Positions 34,893 through 44,836 are shown, numbered from the stretch's first letter. The stretch: DNA of 64,000 nt from Photobacterium sp. CCB-ST2H9 (GCF_023151555.2 NZ_CP100425.1:2170001-2234000); one strand, 5' to 3'. Notes: generated by a model from the letters alone, not told the origin. Numbers and translations are program-made.

Positions 34893-36164
34893 ATGCAAAC
34901 AAAAACTGCAACTGTATCTGCGGCGCCAAAAAGCCGCTGGACTGCGCAGGATACAACCTGGGTACTCTCGCTGTTTGGTACAGCGGTCGGTGCCGGTATC
35001 CTGTTCCTGCCAATTAATGCGGGTATGAGTGGTTTCTGGCCACTGGTCGCAATGACCATTCTGGTTGGCCCGATGACCTATTTTGCACACCGCGGTCTGG
35101 CCCGCTTCGTGCTGTCATCTTCCAAGCCGGGAAGCGACATTACTGAAGTTGTTGAAGAACATTTTGGCGTGAACGCCGGTAAACTCATCACACTCCTCTA
35201 CTTCTTCGCGATTTATCCGATTGTGTTGATCTATGGCGTTGGTATCACCAATACCGTTGATTCTTTCATGGTCAATCAGCTGGGCATGGAATCCATGCCG
35301 CGCGCATTGCTGTCTATCATCCTGATTCTGGGCATGATGTCTGTGATGGTCGCTGGTGAGAAACTGATGCTGAAAGTGACCCAATTCCTGGTTTACCCGC
35401 TGGTCGGCATCCTGCTGTTCATGTCGGTCTACCTGATCCCGGAATGGAACCTGTCTGCCGTGAGCATGGACACCATGCCATCTCTGGGTGATTTTGCGGT
35501 GACCCTGTGGATCACCATCCCGGTTCTGGTCTTCTCGTTCAACCACAGCCCGATCATTTCTGCCTTCTCACAAGCGCAGGCTCGTGACCATGGTATCCAT
35601 GCAGAAGAGAAAGCATCACGCATTCTGTCCCGTGCTGCACTGATGCTGTTGGGCTTTGTCATGTTCTTTGTATTCTCTTGCGTACTGAGCCTGTCTCCGG
35701 AAGATCTGGCTGCTGCGAAGAAAGCAAACCTGGCCATCCTGTCTTATCTGGCAAACAAACACGATAATCCGTTTATTTCATATCTCGGCCCGATCGTTGC
35801 GTTTGTTGCGATTGTATCGTCCTTTTTTGGTCACTACCTAGGTGCTCGCGAAGGCCTGAATGGATTGGTTTCTAAACAATTAAAGTCGTCTGGTAAGCAA
35901 GTTAACGAAAAGAAGATTGACAAATTTACTGTTGTCTTCATGATTGCAACTATCTGGTTGGTCGCGACAGTTAATCCTAGTATTCTGGGAATGATTGAAA
36001 CATTAGGCGGCCCGATTATTGCGACTATTTTGTTCCTGATGCCAATGTATGCAGTGCATAAAGTCCCTGCAATGAAGCAGTACAAGGGCGCAATAAGCAA
36101 CGTATTTGTCACGCTGATGGGCCTGATCGCTATATCAGCCATTCTGTACGGCCTGTTCTTCTAA
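34893..36164 (+). CDS. sdaC: Serine/H+ symporter SdaC
   Basis: 423 residues from ATG 34893; a longer frame upstream is not needed. Eleven hydrophobic helices of the STP/SdaC family are visible, with the landmarks [38 protein letters not shown] and a late [18 protein letters not shown]. It takes up L-serine with protons. It pairs with sdaA 180 bp downstream, although a hairpin separates them. Codon use in the last third (about 35860-36060) looks more AT-rich than the first two thirds, which may be drift or recombination. Confidence 0.93.
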   Translation: MQTKTATVSAAPKSRWTAQDTTWVLSLFGTAVGAGILFLPINAGMSGFWPLVAMTILVGPMTYFAHRGLARFVLSSSKPGSDITEVVEEHFGVNAGKLITLLYFFAIYPIVLIYGVGITNTVDSFMVNQLGMESMPRALLSIILILGMMSVMVAGEKLMLKVTQFLVYPLVGILLFMSVYLIPEWNLSAVSMDTMPSLGDFAVTLWITIPVLVFSFNHSPIISAFSQAQARDHGIHAEEKASRILSRAALMLLGFVMFFVFSCVLSLSPEDLAAAKKANLAILSYLANKHDNPFISYLGPIVAFVAIVSSFFGHYLGAREGLNGLVSKQLKSSGKQVNEKKIDKFTVVFMIATIWLVATVNPSILGMIETLGGPIIATILFLMPMYAVHKVPAMKQYKGAISNVFVTLMGLIAISAILYGLFF

Positions 36165-36214
36165 GCGTCGCCTGTACAGCCTTACTGACAAAATACGTAA
36201 AAGAACCGATACTT

Positions 36215-36252
36215 AAGAGCAGGGGAGCTTTCATCGCCTGCTCTTTTGTTTT
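36215..36252 (+). terminator. Terminator or attenuator between sdaC and sdaA
   Basis: AAGAGCAGG (36215-36223), 13-base loop, CCTGCTCTT (36237-36245), then TTGTTTTGACT. It probably lowers read-through from sdaC into sdaA, so sdaA may have its own promoter as well. Confidence 0.7.
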
Positions 36253-36344
36253 GACTATACTCGCCAAGGAAGGGGCGGGAGTTCATCAAAAAGATAACAG
36301 TCCTGGGCTGAAGCAAGACTGCTTCCCCGACTGAGGTACTACGC

Positions 36345-37706
36345 ATGATCAGTATTTTTGATATCTTCAAAATTGGTGTGGGTCCTTCCAGTTCGCACAC
36401 TGTAGGTCCAATGAAAGCAGGTAAAGAGTTTGTCGACGACCTGCGCGAGATGGGCACTATCAACGATGTCACCAAAATCACCGTTGATGTGTATGGCTCT
36501 CTGTCTCTGACAGGTAAAGGCCACCACACAGATATTGCCATCATCATGGGCCTGGCGGGCAACAGCCCCGAAACTGTGGATATCGACAGCATTCCTGGGT
36601 TTATCGCCAGTGTCGGCGAGACCGAACGTCTTCCAATTGCTGGTAACATTCACACGGTCGATTTCCCGCGTGACGGTGGCATGAATTTCCATAACACCAA
36701 TCTGCCGCTGCATGAAAACGGTATGAGCATTCACGCCTGGGCGGGTGATGTAAAAGTTTACAGCAAGACTTATTACTCCATCGGTGGTGGTTTCATCGTC
36801 GATGAAGAACACTTCGGTAAAGATGAAGAATCTGAAGTTCAGGTTCCGTTCCCGTTTACGTCTGCACAAGAACTGGTGCAGCACTGTAAGGATCAGGGCC
36901 GCTCTATCAGTTCTGTGGTCATGGCAAACCAGCGCGCCATGCATACTGACGAAGAAATCAAAGACTACTTCTCCCGTATCTGGAAAACCATGCAGGAATG
37001 TATGGACCGCGGTATGAACGAAGAAGGTATTCTGCCTGGCCCGCTGCGTGTTCCGCGTCGTGCTGCGGCACTGCGTCAGCAGCTGATTACTTCTGAACGC
37101 ACCAACAACGACCCGATGACTGTTGTTGACTGGGTGAACATGTATGCGTTTGCTGTAAACGAAGAAAACGCCGCTGGCGGTCGTGTTGTGACGGCACCAA
37201 CCAACGGTGCCTGCGGTATCATTCCAGCGGTACTGGCGTACTACGACAAGTTCATTCAGCCTGTAGGCGAGAAAGAGTACCTGCGTTACTTCGCTGCTTC
37301 CGGCGCGATCGGCGGTCTGTACAAGCGCAACGCATCTATTTCTGGTGCAGAAGTTGGTTGTCAGGGTGAAGTGGGTGTGGCCTGTTCTATGGCTGCAGCT
37401 GGCCTGGCTGAGCTGATGGGCGCAAGTCCGGAGCAGGTCTGTATGGCTGCTGAAATTGCAATGGAACACAACCTGGGTCTGACGTGTGACCCGGTTGCCG
37501 GTCAGGTACAGGTGCCTTGTATCGAGCGTAACGGTATTGCTGCGGTGAAATCGATCAACGCATCCCGGATGGCTCTGCGTCGTGCCTCTGAGCCACGCGT
37601 GTCTCTGGACAAAGTGATCGAGACCATGCTGGAAACCGGTAAAGACATGAACGCCAAATACCGTGAAACTTCTCAGGGTGGTCTGGCGATTAAAGTGATC
37701 TGCTAA
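36345..37706 (+). CDS. sdaA: L-serine dehydratase SdaA
   Basis: 453 residues from ATG 36345, with GAGGT eight bases upstream. The single-chain iron-sulfur serine dehydratase features are all present: [19 protein letters not shown] at the N-terminus, [37 protein letters not shown], and the late [20 protein letters not shown]. The cysteines in the last three coordinate the [4Fe-4S] cluster. It deaminates serine to pyruvate and ammonia, feeding the serine imported by SdaC to central metabolism. Confidence 0.96.
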   Translation: MISIFDIFKIGVGPSSSHTVGPMKAGKEFVDDLREMGTINDVTKITVDVYGSLSLTGKGHHTDIAIIMGLAGNSPETVDIDSIPGFIASVGETERLPIAGNIHTVDFPRDGGMNFHNTNLPLHENGMSIHAWAGDVKVYSKTYYSIGGGFIVDEEHFGKDEESEVQVPFPFTSAQELVQHCKDQGRSISSVVMANQRAMHTDEEIKDYFSRIWKTMQECMDRGMNEEGILPGPLRVPRRAAALRQQLITSERTNNDPMTVVDWVNMYAFAVNEENAAGGRVVTAPTNGACGIIPAVLAYYDKFIQPVGEKEYLRYFAASGAIGGLYKRNASISGAEVGCQGEVGVACSMAAAGLAELMGASPEQVCMAAEIAMEHNLGLTCDPVAGQVQVPCIERNGIAAVKSINASRMALRRASEPRVSLDKVIETMLETGKDMNAKYRETSQGGLAIKVIC

Positions 37707-37726
37707 ATCAGCAAATCATATAGATG

Positions 37727-37752
37727 AAGGGAGGCCATGCCTCCCTTTTTTT
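37727..37752 (+). terminator. Rho-independent terminator of sdaA
   Basis: AAGGGAGGC (37727-37735), loop CAT, GCCTCCCTT (37739-37747), then five more T's. Confidence 0.92.
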
Positions 37753-37772
37753 ATTCTGAATTTCCCGGACAA

Positions 37773-38768
37773 TTACGTTTTGGTCCAGATTCGGGTATTG
37801 AGCGCCAAATCTTCCACAATCCCGGTAATGAAATCCAAGTCCTGATAAATATCTTTCACGGCATCAAAATTGGCTGCAGACTGAAACAACTTGGGTTCAA
37901 AATACTCTTTTCGGGAAGGAATCCCGATATGTAAGCTGTCCCCAACGAAGGATAACGCGACACTTGCGTTGGCTTCTTTCCTGAAGGCAACCAGCCGCTG
38001 CATCAGTGAAGTCGAGATCAGATAACGTGCTTCAATCTGATCATCACTATACACCTCAAAATGACGTTCAAATTCAGGGTCCTCCATTGCAACACGTTCA
38101 CCAAAACCACTCCCCCCCAACAGATTATTCAGCGATTTTCCAACCGATGACCAGAAGCCTTCACTGTCAGGCGTGATATAAGTTTTACCATTGAAGTGTT
38201 TATTGGCATCTGCAATAAATAACACCCCTTTGAAGATGGTGTGCCAGGTTGTCCGCCTCTTGCCTTTAGAGTCTGTCCTGGTCGTCTTATACTGGGTATG
38301 AAGCTCCGAAAACTCAATCGCGGTTTTTCCCACGACGCCCCGAACATAATCCTCCCCGTTGTAGCGGTGATAATGACGGCGATATAAGCCACTGGCTTTA
38401 TACTTCTCAGGGGAAATATGATCGTTGGGTGAGTACTCAAAACTGTCGTTGAATGTTTTCAGCAGTTTTCCGACGACCTGTGTTTTGTAACCGTCCCGGT
38501 AGACATTCCATTTGAGGGAAACATAATAATACATCGCGAGTGACATCAGGCTGGGAAGCCAAAAGATGATCCACTCATTACTTTTTCCGCTAAACGCGAA
38601 ATACATCGCTATCAATAGGCTGGTCAGGATAGGCACGGCTGACAAATAACAACGTTTCACAGCTTCTTTTCGGATCTTGTCCAAGTCCTCTAGCTGGTCT
38701 TTCAGCGTGGTGTCAAAGAGTGTTTTGAGTTCCACCAGATTCTCTCTGGTTTCCATTGAAGCTTCCAT
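37773..38768 (-). CDS. DUF3137 family membrane protein
   Basis: 331 residues. An N-terminal helical stretch (about 1-38) precedes two membrane helices (SAVPILTSLLIAMYFAF and WIIFWLPSLMSLAMYYYVSL). A cytosolic domain follows, with TAIEFSELHTQYKTTR and FKGVLFIADANKHFNGKTY, then the DUF3137 core FERHFEVYSDDQIEARYLIS and LHIGIPSRKEYFEP. Function unknown. It follows lemA by 11 bp, an association seen repeatedly in bacteria, so the two probably act together at the inner membrane. GGGAG lies just ahead of ATG 38768. Confidence 0.88.
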   Translation of the reverse strand: MEASMETRENLVELKTLFDTTLKDQLEDLDKIRKEAVKRCYLSAVPILTSLLIAMYFAFSGKSNEWIIFWLPSLMSLAMYYYVSLKWNVYRDGYKTQVVGKLLKTFNDSFEYSPNDHISPEKYKASGLYRRHYHRYNGEDYVRGVVGKTAIEFSELHTQYKTTRTDSKGKRRTTWHTIFKGVLFIADANKHFNGKTYITPDSEGFWSSVGKSLNNLLGGSGFGERVAMEDPEFERHFEVYSDDQIEARYLISTSLMQRLVAFRKEANASVALSFVGDSLHIGIPSRKEYFEPKLFQSAANFDAVKDIYQDLDFITGIVEDLALNTRIWTKT

Positions 38769-38779
38769 GACACTCCCGA

Positions 38780-39343
38780 TTATTTGTGGAACAGTTGGCC
38801 AACATTGATATTTTGTCTTTCTTGCTCAGGAATTTCGAACAAGACACGCTGCTTCAGGTTCATTCGGCTGGCAAAAAGACTTGAAGGAAACATTTCGATC
38901 GCATTATTCAGGTCGGTCACCGAAGCATTGTAAGCGCGGCGCGCCGCTGAGATTTGCTCTTCAGCTTCATTGATCGAACGCTGCAGCATCACAAAATTTT
39001 CACTGGCTTTCAGATCCGGATAATTTTCAACAGCGATGTTGAAACGCGACATTGTGGCATTCAATTGCTTATCCAGCGTGACTTTTTGTTCGCGGGCCAA
39101 ACCGTCGTGCTGCACCTGAGTCCGGAGTGTCGTCAGTTCCTGCAGCAATGAAGATTCATGCGCCATATAAGCTTTCACGCTCTCCACCATATTAGGAATC
39201 AGGTCAAAACGCTTTTTCAGCATCACATCAATCGATGCTTCAGCATTTTCCACCTGATTCTTCTTACCAATAAGGCCGTTGTAAACAGAAATCGCTGCGA
39301 CGACAGCAACGAGCACAATACCCAGTATGATCCAGATTCCCAA
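38780..39343 (-). CDS. LemA family protein
   Basis: 187 residues if started at TTG 39343. I prefer this over ATG 39391 because AGGAGG lies exactly seven bases upstream, and LemA proteins begin right at their one membrane helix, here GIWIILGIVLVAVVAAISVY. Next comes the LemA signature YNGLIGKKNQVENAEASIDV and a long four-helix bundle with VALKxR-like MLKKRFDLIPNMVESVKAYM and SRFNIAVENYPDLKASENF. The protein is anchored with its bulk outside or in the periplasm. Its role in bacteria is not settled. It is co-transcribed with the DUF3137 gene. Confidence 0.88.
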   Translation of the reverse strand: MGIWIILGIVLVAVVAAISVYNGLIGKKNQVENAEASIDVMLKKRFDLIPNMVESVKAYMAHESSLLQELTTLRTQVQHDGLAREQKVTLDKQLNATMSRFNIAVENYPDLKASENFVMLQRSINEAEEQISAARRAYNASVTDLNNAIEMFPSSLFASRMNLKQRVLFEIPEQERQNINVGQLFHK

Positions 39344-39937
39344 TTGAAGTCCTCCTGTCAGTTCAGATTCGTCGGTATGCTGCTCAAACATCAAACAGCA
39401 TCCCTGTCTTTATTCTCAGACAAATCATCATAGCGACCAATTCGACGATTACCTGAACACAGGCCTATATTTCACGACCGAAGAGCCTTTTTTATGCGCC
39501 ACAGAGCAAATCTGAACGCCCAGAGATGAGTAAAATTTCAGTCTGCGTCCGCGAATCAACTCACTGAAACATTGAGCGCATTGATGAAAACAACCAACGA
39601 GAGCCTGATCACCTCTCCTTATGGTCATGAACACGCATAAATGGCTCGCAAAAATGCAGTGCCTGACGTCATCTCTGCTGTCTGTCTACGCAAATCAGGA
39701 TTTCCAGTTCAGGGACATTCACCGCGGGAAGATCTATCCGTCATCCTGTCGAAGCTGTCATCACATATCCGGCCCCTGCCTTCCCGCTTTATCTGCTGAG
39801 TTGCCTTGCAGAACCGGGATTCACAAACTTAAGCCACCCGACATCTGTCACCGTCCTGCCGATTCTCTGAGCGCAGATATAAAAAAGCCCCGCACATGCG
39901 TGCGGGGCAAATCGCAGTTATTCAACGATATCAAGAA
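39344..39937. other. Intergenic region between lemA and satP
   Basis: About 590 bp. It must carry the lemA promoter and contains the satP terminator at 39881-39908. A minus-strand frame at 39449-39634 (61 codons, with CAQCFSELIRGRR and VAHKKGSS) is open but has no ribosome site and no family I know. A plus-strand frame at 39621-40028 runs antisense into satP and is rejected. Confidence 0.4.
39881..39908 (-). terminator. Rho-independent terminator of satP
   Basis: GCCCCGCAC (39887-39895), loop ATGC, GTGCGGGGC (39900-39908), with six A's at 39881-39886 that are T's on the minus strand. Confidence 0.93.
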
Positions 39938-40531
39938 TTATGCAGCAGCTTTTAACGGCTCAGCAGCAACAACTTTACGCTCGCCAATTGGCAGGATCGT
40001 ACGGCCGAACTCATTGTTCAGCACCTGAGCCATTGCAAAGTAAATTGCACTCGCACCACAGATGATGCCTTCAAAACCAGCGATCGTGCCGATCAGTTCG
40101 CTGCCTGTGAAATCACGCGCTGCCAGCAGGAAGAACAGAATCGTCAGCGAAGCAAAAACAAATTGTTTTGCACGCGGGTAGTTCAGAGAACCAATGAACA
40201 GGAAAGCCGTGAAGATGCCCCACAGCGTCAGGTACCAAGCCATGAATTTAGCTGGTGACGCTGGCAGACCCATTTTTGGCATCACAATCAGACCAACCAG
40301 AGTCAGCCAGAACAAACCATAAGAAGTGAATGACGTGGTACCGAAGGTATCGCCACGCTTAAAGCACATCAGGCCAACCAGGATTTGTGCCAGACCACCA
40401 TAAAAGATCCCCATAGCCAGGATCATTGAATCGATCGGGAAAAAGCCTGCATTATGGATGTTCAGCAGAATGGTTGTCATACCAAAACCCATCAATCCCA
40501 ATGGTGCCGGATTTGCAAAATTCGTAGACAT
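39938..40531 (-). CDS. satP: Acetate/succinate-proton symporter SatP
   Basis: 197 residues, six membrane helices. The GPR1/FUN34/YaaH family signature [20 protein letters not shown] is at the N-terminus and [16 protein letters not shown] follows helix 3. The late [18 protein letters not shown] is also typical. It moves acetate (and succinate in E. coli) across the inner membrane. GGGGA precedes ATG 40531 at normal spacing. It is a single gene with a strong terminator. Confidence 0.92.
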   Translation of the reverse strand: MSTNFANPAPLGLMGFGMTTILLNIHNAGFFPIDSMILAMGIFYGGLAQILVGLMCFKRGDTFGTTSFTSYGLFWLTLVGLIVMPKMGLPASPAKFMAWYLTLWGIFTAFLFIGSLNYPRAKQFVFASLTILFFLLAARDFTGSELIGTIAGFEGIICGASAIYFAMAQVLNNEFGRTILPIGERKVVAAEPLKAAA

Positions 40532-40936
40532 TTTATTCCCCTACAGGAAAATTTAAATAAAAGTGATATGAATTAAAAAATTTGCGCAATATAGTGCGGC
40601 GCGAATTCTAATCCATGTCTGTAGGGAAAACAACGCTTTCTTTGTGCAAAAAACAACCTTTCAGGGAAAATAGCTGAAAAATCCGGATAAAAGTAAAGAA
40701 CAAAAATATTCATTTACCGCGAAAGATGTTACCAAATGCATCTGAAGGCCGCCAAATCCCTGATGAAACCTGCATGTCAACCAACCTCTTTACGCTCGAT
40801 GCATTCAGAGTGAAATACTGAGTTTTTGCAATAACCCAGCACCCTGAAAACCACATTTCCCTGAAAAAATCATAAAAAAACCGCTGCATAAGCAACGGTT
40901 TGAAAAGGACATCATGTTTTCAGTCATTTTCGCTGA
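40532..40936. other. Intergenic region upstream of satP
   Basis: 405 bp holding the satP promoter and, at 40873-40901, the terminator of the lipoprotein gene. A minus-strand frame at 40710-40895 begins inside that terminator and is not accepted. I see no RNA gene, only an AT-rich tract at 40560-40700. Confidence 0.45.
40873..40901 (-). terminator. Rho-independent terminator of coiled-coil lipoprotein gene
   Basis: On the minus strand AAACCGTTGC, loop TTAT, GCAGCGGTTT (40878-40901), then a T run (40873-40880). One G-T pair in the stem. Confidence 0.85.
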
Positions 40937-42154
40937 TTACTGAACCTGAGCTGGTGTTTCAGAAGACTGAGGCGACGCAGCCTGTGGTTCGGTTTCCGCT
41001 GCCATTTTCGTCTCCATCGGTGGTAGCGGAATTGGTGGCGCAACCTCGGTTTGTTCAGCCAGTTTACCTTTCAGCTGACTGATCTGACGCTGTTGCTGCA
41101 TGACCAGTGCATTCAGTTCACGGATATATTTTTCCTTCCCTGCGAGCAGCTCTTCATCTGATGAGTTGTTCACAACCGCCAGCTTAACCTGCTCTGCATT
41201 GTCTTTAATCAGCCGCGCCTGTTCCTGGATCGGCTGGTCACGCCAGTCTTCATCCTTCAGCGCTTTGGAGATCCGCAGTAACTTATTCTCAAACTCAAGA
41301 ATATAAGCTTCGTAATTGTCTTTGCTTAAATCCCGTAAGCGCTGCACTTCCAGTGAAATATGCTGAGCATGAGCCAGTTCGAAACGGATCACCCGAGTCG
41401 CCTGCTGAATGGCGTCAAAATCTCTGGGAGTGCGATCCACCAGCGCTTTCCCGGCTTCAATACTACGCTCGATTTGCGCATAGCTGGCAGGGGCATTGTC
41501 TCTGACATCCTGACGGCGCAATTCAATCATCATGGCTTCAAGCGGCGCAATGTAAATTCTCTTAATCGTTTTGACTTCCAGACTGTTGCTCCGGGAAAGG
41601 AACTCATCCTGGTCTTCCCGCGCTTCATTCAAGTCGCCGCTTTCAACAAGTGAGAACAGGCTCTCGTATAAACGATACAGTCTTGTGTATTCACTGCGGT
41701 AGTACTGTTTTGCGTCCAGCGACTCAAGATAATTCATCTGGGTAATCGCCGGCGACAACACCGTATCAGCGACTTTCTGTAATTTTTTCAGCTGATTCAA
41801 AGCACTTTCGGCATGTTCCAGCTCCAGTTCCAACTGCTGAAGATATGTCGTTGATGAAAACAGAGAATAACTCTTATAGGCCGTTGAAGGCGTTGCCGTA
41901 ATTTCCTGATAGATCTGTGAGGCCTTCTCCCAGCTTGCACTCAGTACCTGATAATTATCCGGAGAGTAGATGGCCAGACTTTGCGACTTTTCTATCTTTT
42001 GCTGCCAATTGCGGTAAGCGGATGTAGCTCGCTGAAAGTCCCCTTGTTCCGAAATGACAGTCGTATCATCATTGTTTAATTCAGATGTACTCGAGCAAGC
42101 ACTCAAAAATACAGCAGAGAGTAGCATCAGGGCTGAAAGGCCCGTTCTTTTCAT
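40937..42154 (-). CDS. Coiled-coil lipoprotein of unknown function
   Basis: 405 residues from ATG 42154 (MKRTGLSALM); 13 upstream codons are in frame but unneeded. The lipobox is FLSAC. The mature protein is almost wholly alpha-helical and highly charged, with long heptad-like stretches such as LELELEHAESALNQLKKLQ and MQQQRQISQLKGKLAEQTE. It ends in a Pro/Glu/Ala/Gln-rich tail (VAPPIPLPPMETKMAAETE). I recognise no enzyme motif. Similar proteins in vibrios are sometimes labelled DNA-repair ATPase, which the lipobox and lack of a P-loop contradict. A structural periplasmic role is more likely. Confidence 0.75.
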   Translation of the reverse strand: MKRTGLSALMLLSAVFLSACSSTSELNNDDTTVISEQGDFQRATSAYRNWQQKIEKSQSLAIYSPDNYQVLSASWEKASQIYQEITATPSTAYKSYSLFSSTTYLQQLELELEHAESALNQLKKLQKVADTVLSPAITQMNYLESLDAKQYYRSEYTRLYRLYESLFSLVESGDLNEAREDQDEFLSRSNSLEVKTIKRIYIAPLEAMMIELRRQDVRDNAPASYAQIERSIEAGKALVDRTPRDFDAIQQATRVIRFELAHAQHISLEVQRLRDLSKDNYEAYILEFENKLLRISKALKDEDWRDQPIQEQARLIKDNAEQVKLAVVNNSSDEELLAGKEKYIRELNALVMQQQRQISQLKGKLAEQTEVAPPIPLPPMETKMAAETEPQAASPQSSETPAQVQ

Positions 42155-42372
42155 AAATAATTCCGTAATGACTTGATTTGCCAGTAAAACCATTCAGACC
42201 TATGGATGGCTATATCAATAATGCGACAGAAGTCCAACCAGTATGAAATATCTGAATCCTGCGATTGGTGAGCGATTGGTATCCATCGTCTTCCATTAGA
42301 AGCAGATGGATGCCATTTCTTCAATCATGCAAAAACAAAAGTGAGTGAATGCTCAAATAGTTTAACTGAAGC

Positions 42373-43098
42373 TTAACGGGTACTAAAGCCTTTACTTGCA
42401 AGGAAATCCTTCATAAAGGGTCTCGCCTGTTTGGCCAGAGTCGCCGTAATTTGCTCAGACCAGCTCACCGCTTTATTTCCACCGGTGCGGGTCTGATAAT
42501 AGCGGCGAACTTTCTCATCGTACTCCGCCAACAGCTGACGCGGCAGTTCATGCTGATAACTGTCCTGATGAACCACCAGCGACTGCGGTAAACGCGGTTT
42601 TAACTCCGGATTCTGATCAGGATGTCCAAGACAGAGTCCGAATAAAGGAATCACATGATCCGGCAGATCCAGCACCACCGAGACATCCGCCGGATGATTC
42701 CGGATCCCGCCAATGTACACCCCGCCCAACCCTAAAGACTCAGCTGCCAGTAAAGCGTTCTGCGCCATCAGAGCGGCATCAATCGAACCAATTAAGGTTT
42801 GCTCCGTAAAGCCAAGTTGCGCTTCGGGATGAATTTGCAGATGGCGATGGAAATCCGCACAGAACACCAGAAACTCAGCCGCAGCGGCGACATAAGGCTG
42901 ATCGCCGGCCAAATGGGCAAGCTGCGCCCGCTTTTCTGTATCCACTACCCGAATAACACTGACGCACTGGATAAAACTCGAAGTCGAAGCAGCAATTGCA
43001 CAATCCAATATCGTCGCCAGCATTTCTGCCTGAATCGGCTCAGAAGTAAAACGACGAATAGAGCGATGTGCGAGTATCGTTTCAATGGTCTGATTCAT
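42373..43098 (-). CDS. nfsA: Oxygen-insensitive NADPH nitroreductase NfsA
   Basis: 241 residues, the E. coli NfsA length. Close matches run along the whole protein: HRSIRRFTSEPIQAEML, SSFIQCVSVIRVVD, AAEFLVFCADFHRHLQI, AESLGLGGVYIGGIRN and FGLCLGHPDQNPELKPRLP. The FMN contacts in HRSIR and GGVYIGG are kept. It reduces nitroaromatics and quinones by two electrons. AGAGG precedes ATG 43098. nfsA, grxA and ybjL are also neighbours in E. coli, here with a porin gene inserted. Confidence 0.95.
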   Translation of the reverse strand: MNQTIETILAHRSIRRFTSEPIQAEMLATILDCAIAASTSSFIQCVSVIRVVDTEKRAQLAHLAGDQPYVAAAAEFLVFCADFHRHLQIHPEAQLGFTEQTLIGSIDAALMAQNALLAAESLGLGGVYIGGIRNHPADVSVVLDLPDHVIPLFGLCLGHPDQNPELKPRLPQSLVVHQDSYQHELPRQLLAEYDEKVRRYYQTRTGGNKAVSWSEQITATLAKQARPFMKDFLASKGFSTR

Positions 43099-43226
43099 AA
43101 TTCCTCTTCATCTGTTGGCATTGAATTGCAGACTCTATCATATGCCGAAAGTTCAGTCCCTTTTGACAGAGCGCTCAAATAATAATCAAAAGTTACACTT
43201 ATCCCTTTGATTTGGCTGATGGAAAT

Positions 43227-43240
43227 GTCACTAAAGTGAC
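43227..43240. promoter_or_regulatory. Perfect palindrome upstream of porin gene
   Basis: GTCACT AA AGTGAC, exact on both arms, about 95 bp ahead of the porin start and 130 bp ahead of the divergent nfsA start. It has the form of a dimeric operator; the regulator is unknown. Confidence 0.5.
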
Positions 43241-43334
43241 TTTTGAACAACATTTTTTTGTCATATTCCCCCTCTATTCTGCACCTCATCAAAACAGCCA
43301 TAAAAGCACTCGTATATAAAGCAGGGAAATGACA

Positions 43335-44318
43335 ATGAATAAAACAGTTTTAGCATCAGCGCTTCTGGTCGCGCTTGCATCGGGTACTGCCGCTGCCTCA
43401 ACCACGGTGTATGAGAAAGATGGTCAGTCTGTCGAGATTAAAGGCCGTATGGTCGGTATGTACTACAGCTCTGACGACAAAGACGAAAAAGGCGATCAAA
43501 GTTATTTCCGCTTTGGCGCGAAAGGGAAAGCAGACATCAACAACGACCTGTACGGTGTTGGTGTTTACGAAACCGAAGTCAATGCATCTTCTAAGAAAGA
43601 TGGCCTGCAAACGCGTCTGTCTTATGCCGGACTGGGCGGTAACTTTGGCGAAGCCACTTACGGCCGCCAGTATGGTGCATATACACTGATTTCAGACTAT
43701 ACCGATACTCTGGAAGAGTTCGGTGCTGATGCCAGTGGTACGGGCACAGACCGTTTCGGTACGGGTAAAGCCAGCTCTGTACTGAAGTACACCGGCGAGT
43801 TCAGCGGACTGGCAGTAGAAGCCAGCTACCAGTTGGACAACAACGAAGTGACCCAACCTGACGGCGATACAGCAACATCTTACGGCATCGCAGCTTCTTA
43901 CTCGCTGCCAATGGGCTTTAAGGTAGGTGCCGGTTATAACCAGGGTGAAGGCGTTGACGGTTCTGACGATGCCAAAGTCGCTGCCGTGTCTGCTGCTTAT
44001 GATGCCAACAACATCTACGCTGCTTTCCTTTACAGCACCGGTGAAAACTGGGAAGACAAAAAAGGAACTGAGTCAGACACAGACTATGATGGCTACGAAG
44101 TCGTTCTGGGTTATGACTTTGGAAATGGTTTCTCAGCACAGGCTGTCTATAACTTCCTGGAAGCTGATGCCGGTTCAAGTGTCGATGTAGAAGATTACTA
44201 CGTTGTTGGTGCTTATTATAAGTTCAACAAACAACTGCGTACTTACGCAGAGTACAAAGCAGACCAGATCGACGGCAACGAAGACATTCTGGCACTGGCG
44301 ATTCGCTACGATTTCTGA
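43335..44318 (+). CDS. OmpU/OmpC-like trimeric porin
   Basis: 327 residues from ATG 43335; AGGGA stands seven bases ahead of this ATG but only one base from the ATG at 43329. The signal peptide ends at about TAAAS. The mature protein is a 16-strand gram-negative porin by pattern: SVEIKGRMVGMYYS opens the barrel, RLSYAGLGGNFGEATYGRQY is the strand before loop 3, and it ends ALAIRYDF with the C-terminal Phe that BamA recognises. Acidic loops (SDDKDEKGDQ, GTESDTDYDG) suggest cation preference. It is likely the major porin; in vibrios such genes respond to ToxR and salt. Confidence 0.9.
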   Translation: MNKTVLASALLVALASGTAAASTTVYEKDGQSVEIKGRMVGMYYSSDDKDEKGDQSYFRFGAKGKADINNDLYGVGVYETEVNASSKKDGLQTRLSYAGLGGNFGEATYGRQYGAYTLISDYTDTLEEFGADASGTGTDRFGTGKASSVLKYTGEFSGLAVEASYQLDNNEVTQPDGDTATSYGIAASYSLPMGFKVGAGYNQGEGVDGSDDAKVAAVSAAYDANNIYAAFLYSTGENWEDKKGTESDTDYDGYEVVLGYDFGNGFSAQAVYNFLEADAGSSVDVEDYYVVGAYYKFNKQLRTYAEYKADQIDGNEDILALAIRYDF

Positions 44319-44343
44319 TTTCGCTCTACCACTACTGCCACGC

Positions 44344-44372
44344 AAAGCCAGGCTGCCCAGTCTGGCTTTTTT
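44344..44372 (+). terminator. Rho-independent terminator of porin gene
   Basis: AAAGCCAG (44344-44351), ten-base loop, CTGGCTTT (44362-44369), then TTT. Confidence 0.85.
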
Positions 44373-44513
44373 CGTCTGTCTTGGAGGAAAGGTTGAGCAC
44401 TTTGCTCCTCCCTGCTCTTCATCGGAATTTTCTATTGATGCAAATGATAATTCCGACTTTGACTGCTGACTGAGTCACGATATAGTAGCCCCACAAGACA
44501 AAGGAGAAGTTCT

Positions 44514-44777
44514 ATGTTCGTCGTTATTTTTGGCCGCCCTGGGTGCCCTTACTGTGTTCGTGCAAAAGAGTTAGCAGACAAACTGAAAGAAGATCGTGAC
44601 GATTTCAACTACCGTTATGTAGATATCCATGCCGAAGGCATTACAAAAGCGGATCTGGAAAAGACTGTCGGTAAACCAGTTGAAACCGTGCCTCAGATCT
44701 TTATTGATCAAGACCATATTGGCGGCTGTACCGAATTCGAAGCTTACGCGAAAGAAAACCTGGCTCTGTTTCAGTAA
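44514..44777 (+). CDS. grxA: Glutaredoxin 1
   Basis: 87 residues with active site GCPYC (Cys11, Cys14). VIFGRPGCPYCVRAKELADKL, RYVDIHAEGITKADL, GKPVETVPQIFIDQDHIGG and TEFEAYAKENL follow E. coli GrxA nearly word for word, including the cis-Pro in TVPQ. It is the glutathione-dependent reductant of ribonucleotide reductase and other thiols in the cytosol. AAAGGAGAA precedes ATG 44514. Confidence 0.97.
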   Translation: MFVVIFGRPGCPYCVRAKELADKLKEDRDDFNYRYVDIHAEGITKADLEKTVGKPVETVPQIFIDQDHIGGCTEFEAYAKENLALFQ

Positions 44778-44836
44778 TCACTGACGCAACCGGTCACCAC
44801 ATTGCGGGTTTTTACGTTTTTGTGAACCCCTGACAG

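Noticed and set aside
36339..37469. Minus-strand frame of 376 codons opposite sdaA
   Set aside because: It is rich in His and Thr, as expected from the reverse complement of a well-biased gene, and sdaA explains the sequence.
39621..40028. Plus-strand frame of 135 codons between lemA and satP
   Set aside because: It crosses the satP terminator and runs antisense into satP; no ribosome site and irregular composition.
40710..40895. Minus-strand frame of 61 codons upstream of satP
   Set aside because: Its start lies inside the terminator hairpin of the lipoprotein gene and it has no ribosome site.
42279..42312. Weak hairpin with ATCCATC/GATGGAT arms after nfsA and a nearby GCGATTGGT direct repeat
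   Set aside because: The loop is long, there is no T run and the repeat is short; not enough to call a terminator or an element.
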